A stretch of 5,134 nucleotides of DNA, taken from positions 7,109 to 12,242 of the forward strand of contig DLPY01000084.1 of the NCBI GenBank assembly GCA_002478685.1, read 5' to 3'. The notes under the pieces are model-generated. The model had not been told where the DNA came from. It saw nothing but the letters and a program-made list of their open reading frames with translations, and searched no databases. Numbering within the stretch: the first letter of the stretch is position 1; the number at the start of each line of letters is the position of its first letter. Positions 5,052 to 5,134 of this stretch are shown piece by piece. The translations under genes and the position numbers were made by a program. This DNA comes from Flavobacteriaceae bacterium UBA7446. Lineage in GTDB: Bacteria; Bacteroidota; Bacteroidia; Flavobacteriales; Flavobacteriaceae.

Positions 5052-5134
5052 TCAGAATACGAGAACGTTCATCGGATTAACGGGTTGGCCATTGTGGCGG
5101 ACTTCAAAATGTAGCTGACTGCGATCAACGGTAC
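5052..5134 (-). CDS. LytM/M23-domain protein, C-terminal 26 residues (5' end outside window)
   Basis: Read from the right edge on the minus strand, the frame encodes TVDRSQLHFEVRHNGQPVNP and then MNVLVF before TGA (5052-5054). This is the typical end of a LytM (peptidase M23) domain, in which LHFEVR-NG-PVNP closes the fold. In active M23 enzymes the last motif is His-x-His; here the first position is Gln (QLH), as in NlpD/EnvC-like proteins that activate amidases rather than cut peptidoglycan themselves. The protein would act in the periplasm or cell envelope. Only the C-terminus is visible, so catalytic competence, domain layout and gene name cannot be decided. Its direction is the same as sodB and the gap between them is 210 bases. 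Confidence 0.8.
   Translation of the reverse strand, partial: TVDRSQLHFEVRHNGQPVNPMNVLVF

Noticed and set aside
5028..5063. Degenerate 9-base periodicity (GAATGCCCT, GAATGCTCA, GAATACGAG)
   Set aside because: Only three or four imperfect units, partly within the coding end of the LytM-domain gene; too few and too divergent to call a tandem repeat.

Overview
The window looks like two unrelated bacterial genomes joined at about position 1644. The left part (1-1643) is AT-leaning, uses A/T-ending codons and reads as Bacteroidota: the 3' half of groEL, a small GAF-domain protein of the free-methionine-sulfoxide-reductase (fRMsr) family, and the 5' end of purH. The right part (1644-5134) is clearly richer in G+C and reads as an alphaproteobacterium: the 3' end of a Mth938/NDUFAF3-like gene, a squalene/phytoene synthase-like (NDUFAF6-like) gene, an HNH nuclease-like gene, a Tas-type aldo/keto reductase, an iron-type superoxide dismutase and the 3' end of a LytM/M23-domain gene.

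Layout: groEL (partial, +) ends in a strong hairpin terminator that runs straight into the start of the GAF gene (+). A short intergenic gap with a promoter-like TACATTTA box leads to purH (+). After about 105 residues purH switches in frame to the last 54 residues of the Mth938-like protein. That frame stops in a TGATG overlap with the NDUFAF6-like gene (+), and a small HNH protein (+) follows. The remaining genes are on the minus strand: the aldo/keto reductase converges on the HNH gene, sodB lies upstream of the reductase with its own 15-bp hairpin terminator between them, and the LytM-domain gene runs off the right edge.

How the genes work together: on the left, groEL, the GAF gene and purH are housekeeping genes with individual signals rather than one pathway. 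On the right, the overlapping Mth938-like and squalene/phytoene-synthase-like genes are bacterial relatives of two mitochondrial complex I assembly factors, which suggests a shared role in respiratory-complex or membrane-protein biogenesis. The reductase and SodB fit redox housekeeping but have separate transcription signals.

I see no convincing previously undescribed system. The most important point for a reader is that the purH/Mth938 reading frame is most simply an assembly or cloning chimera, so gene order across 1644 should not be used. No RNA gene, CRISPR array, insertion sequence or intergenic stretch over 300 bases was found.
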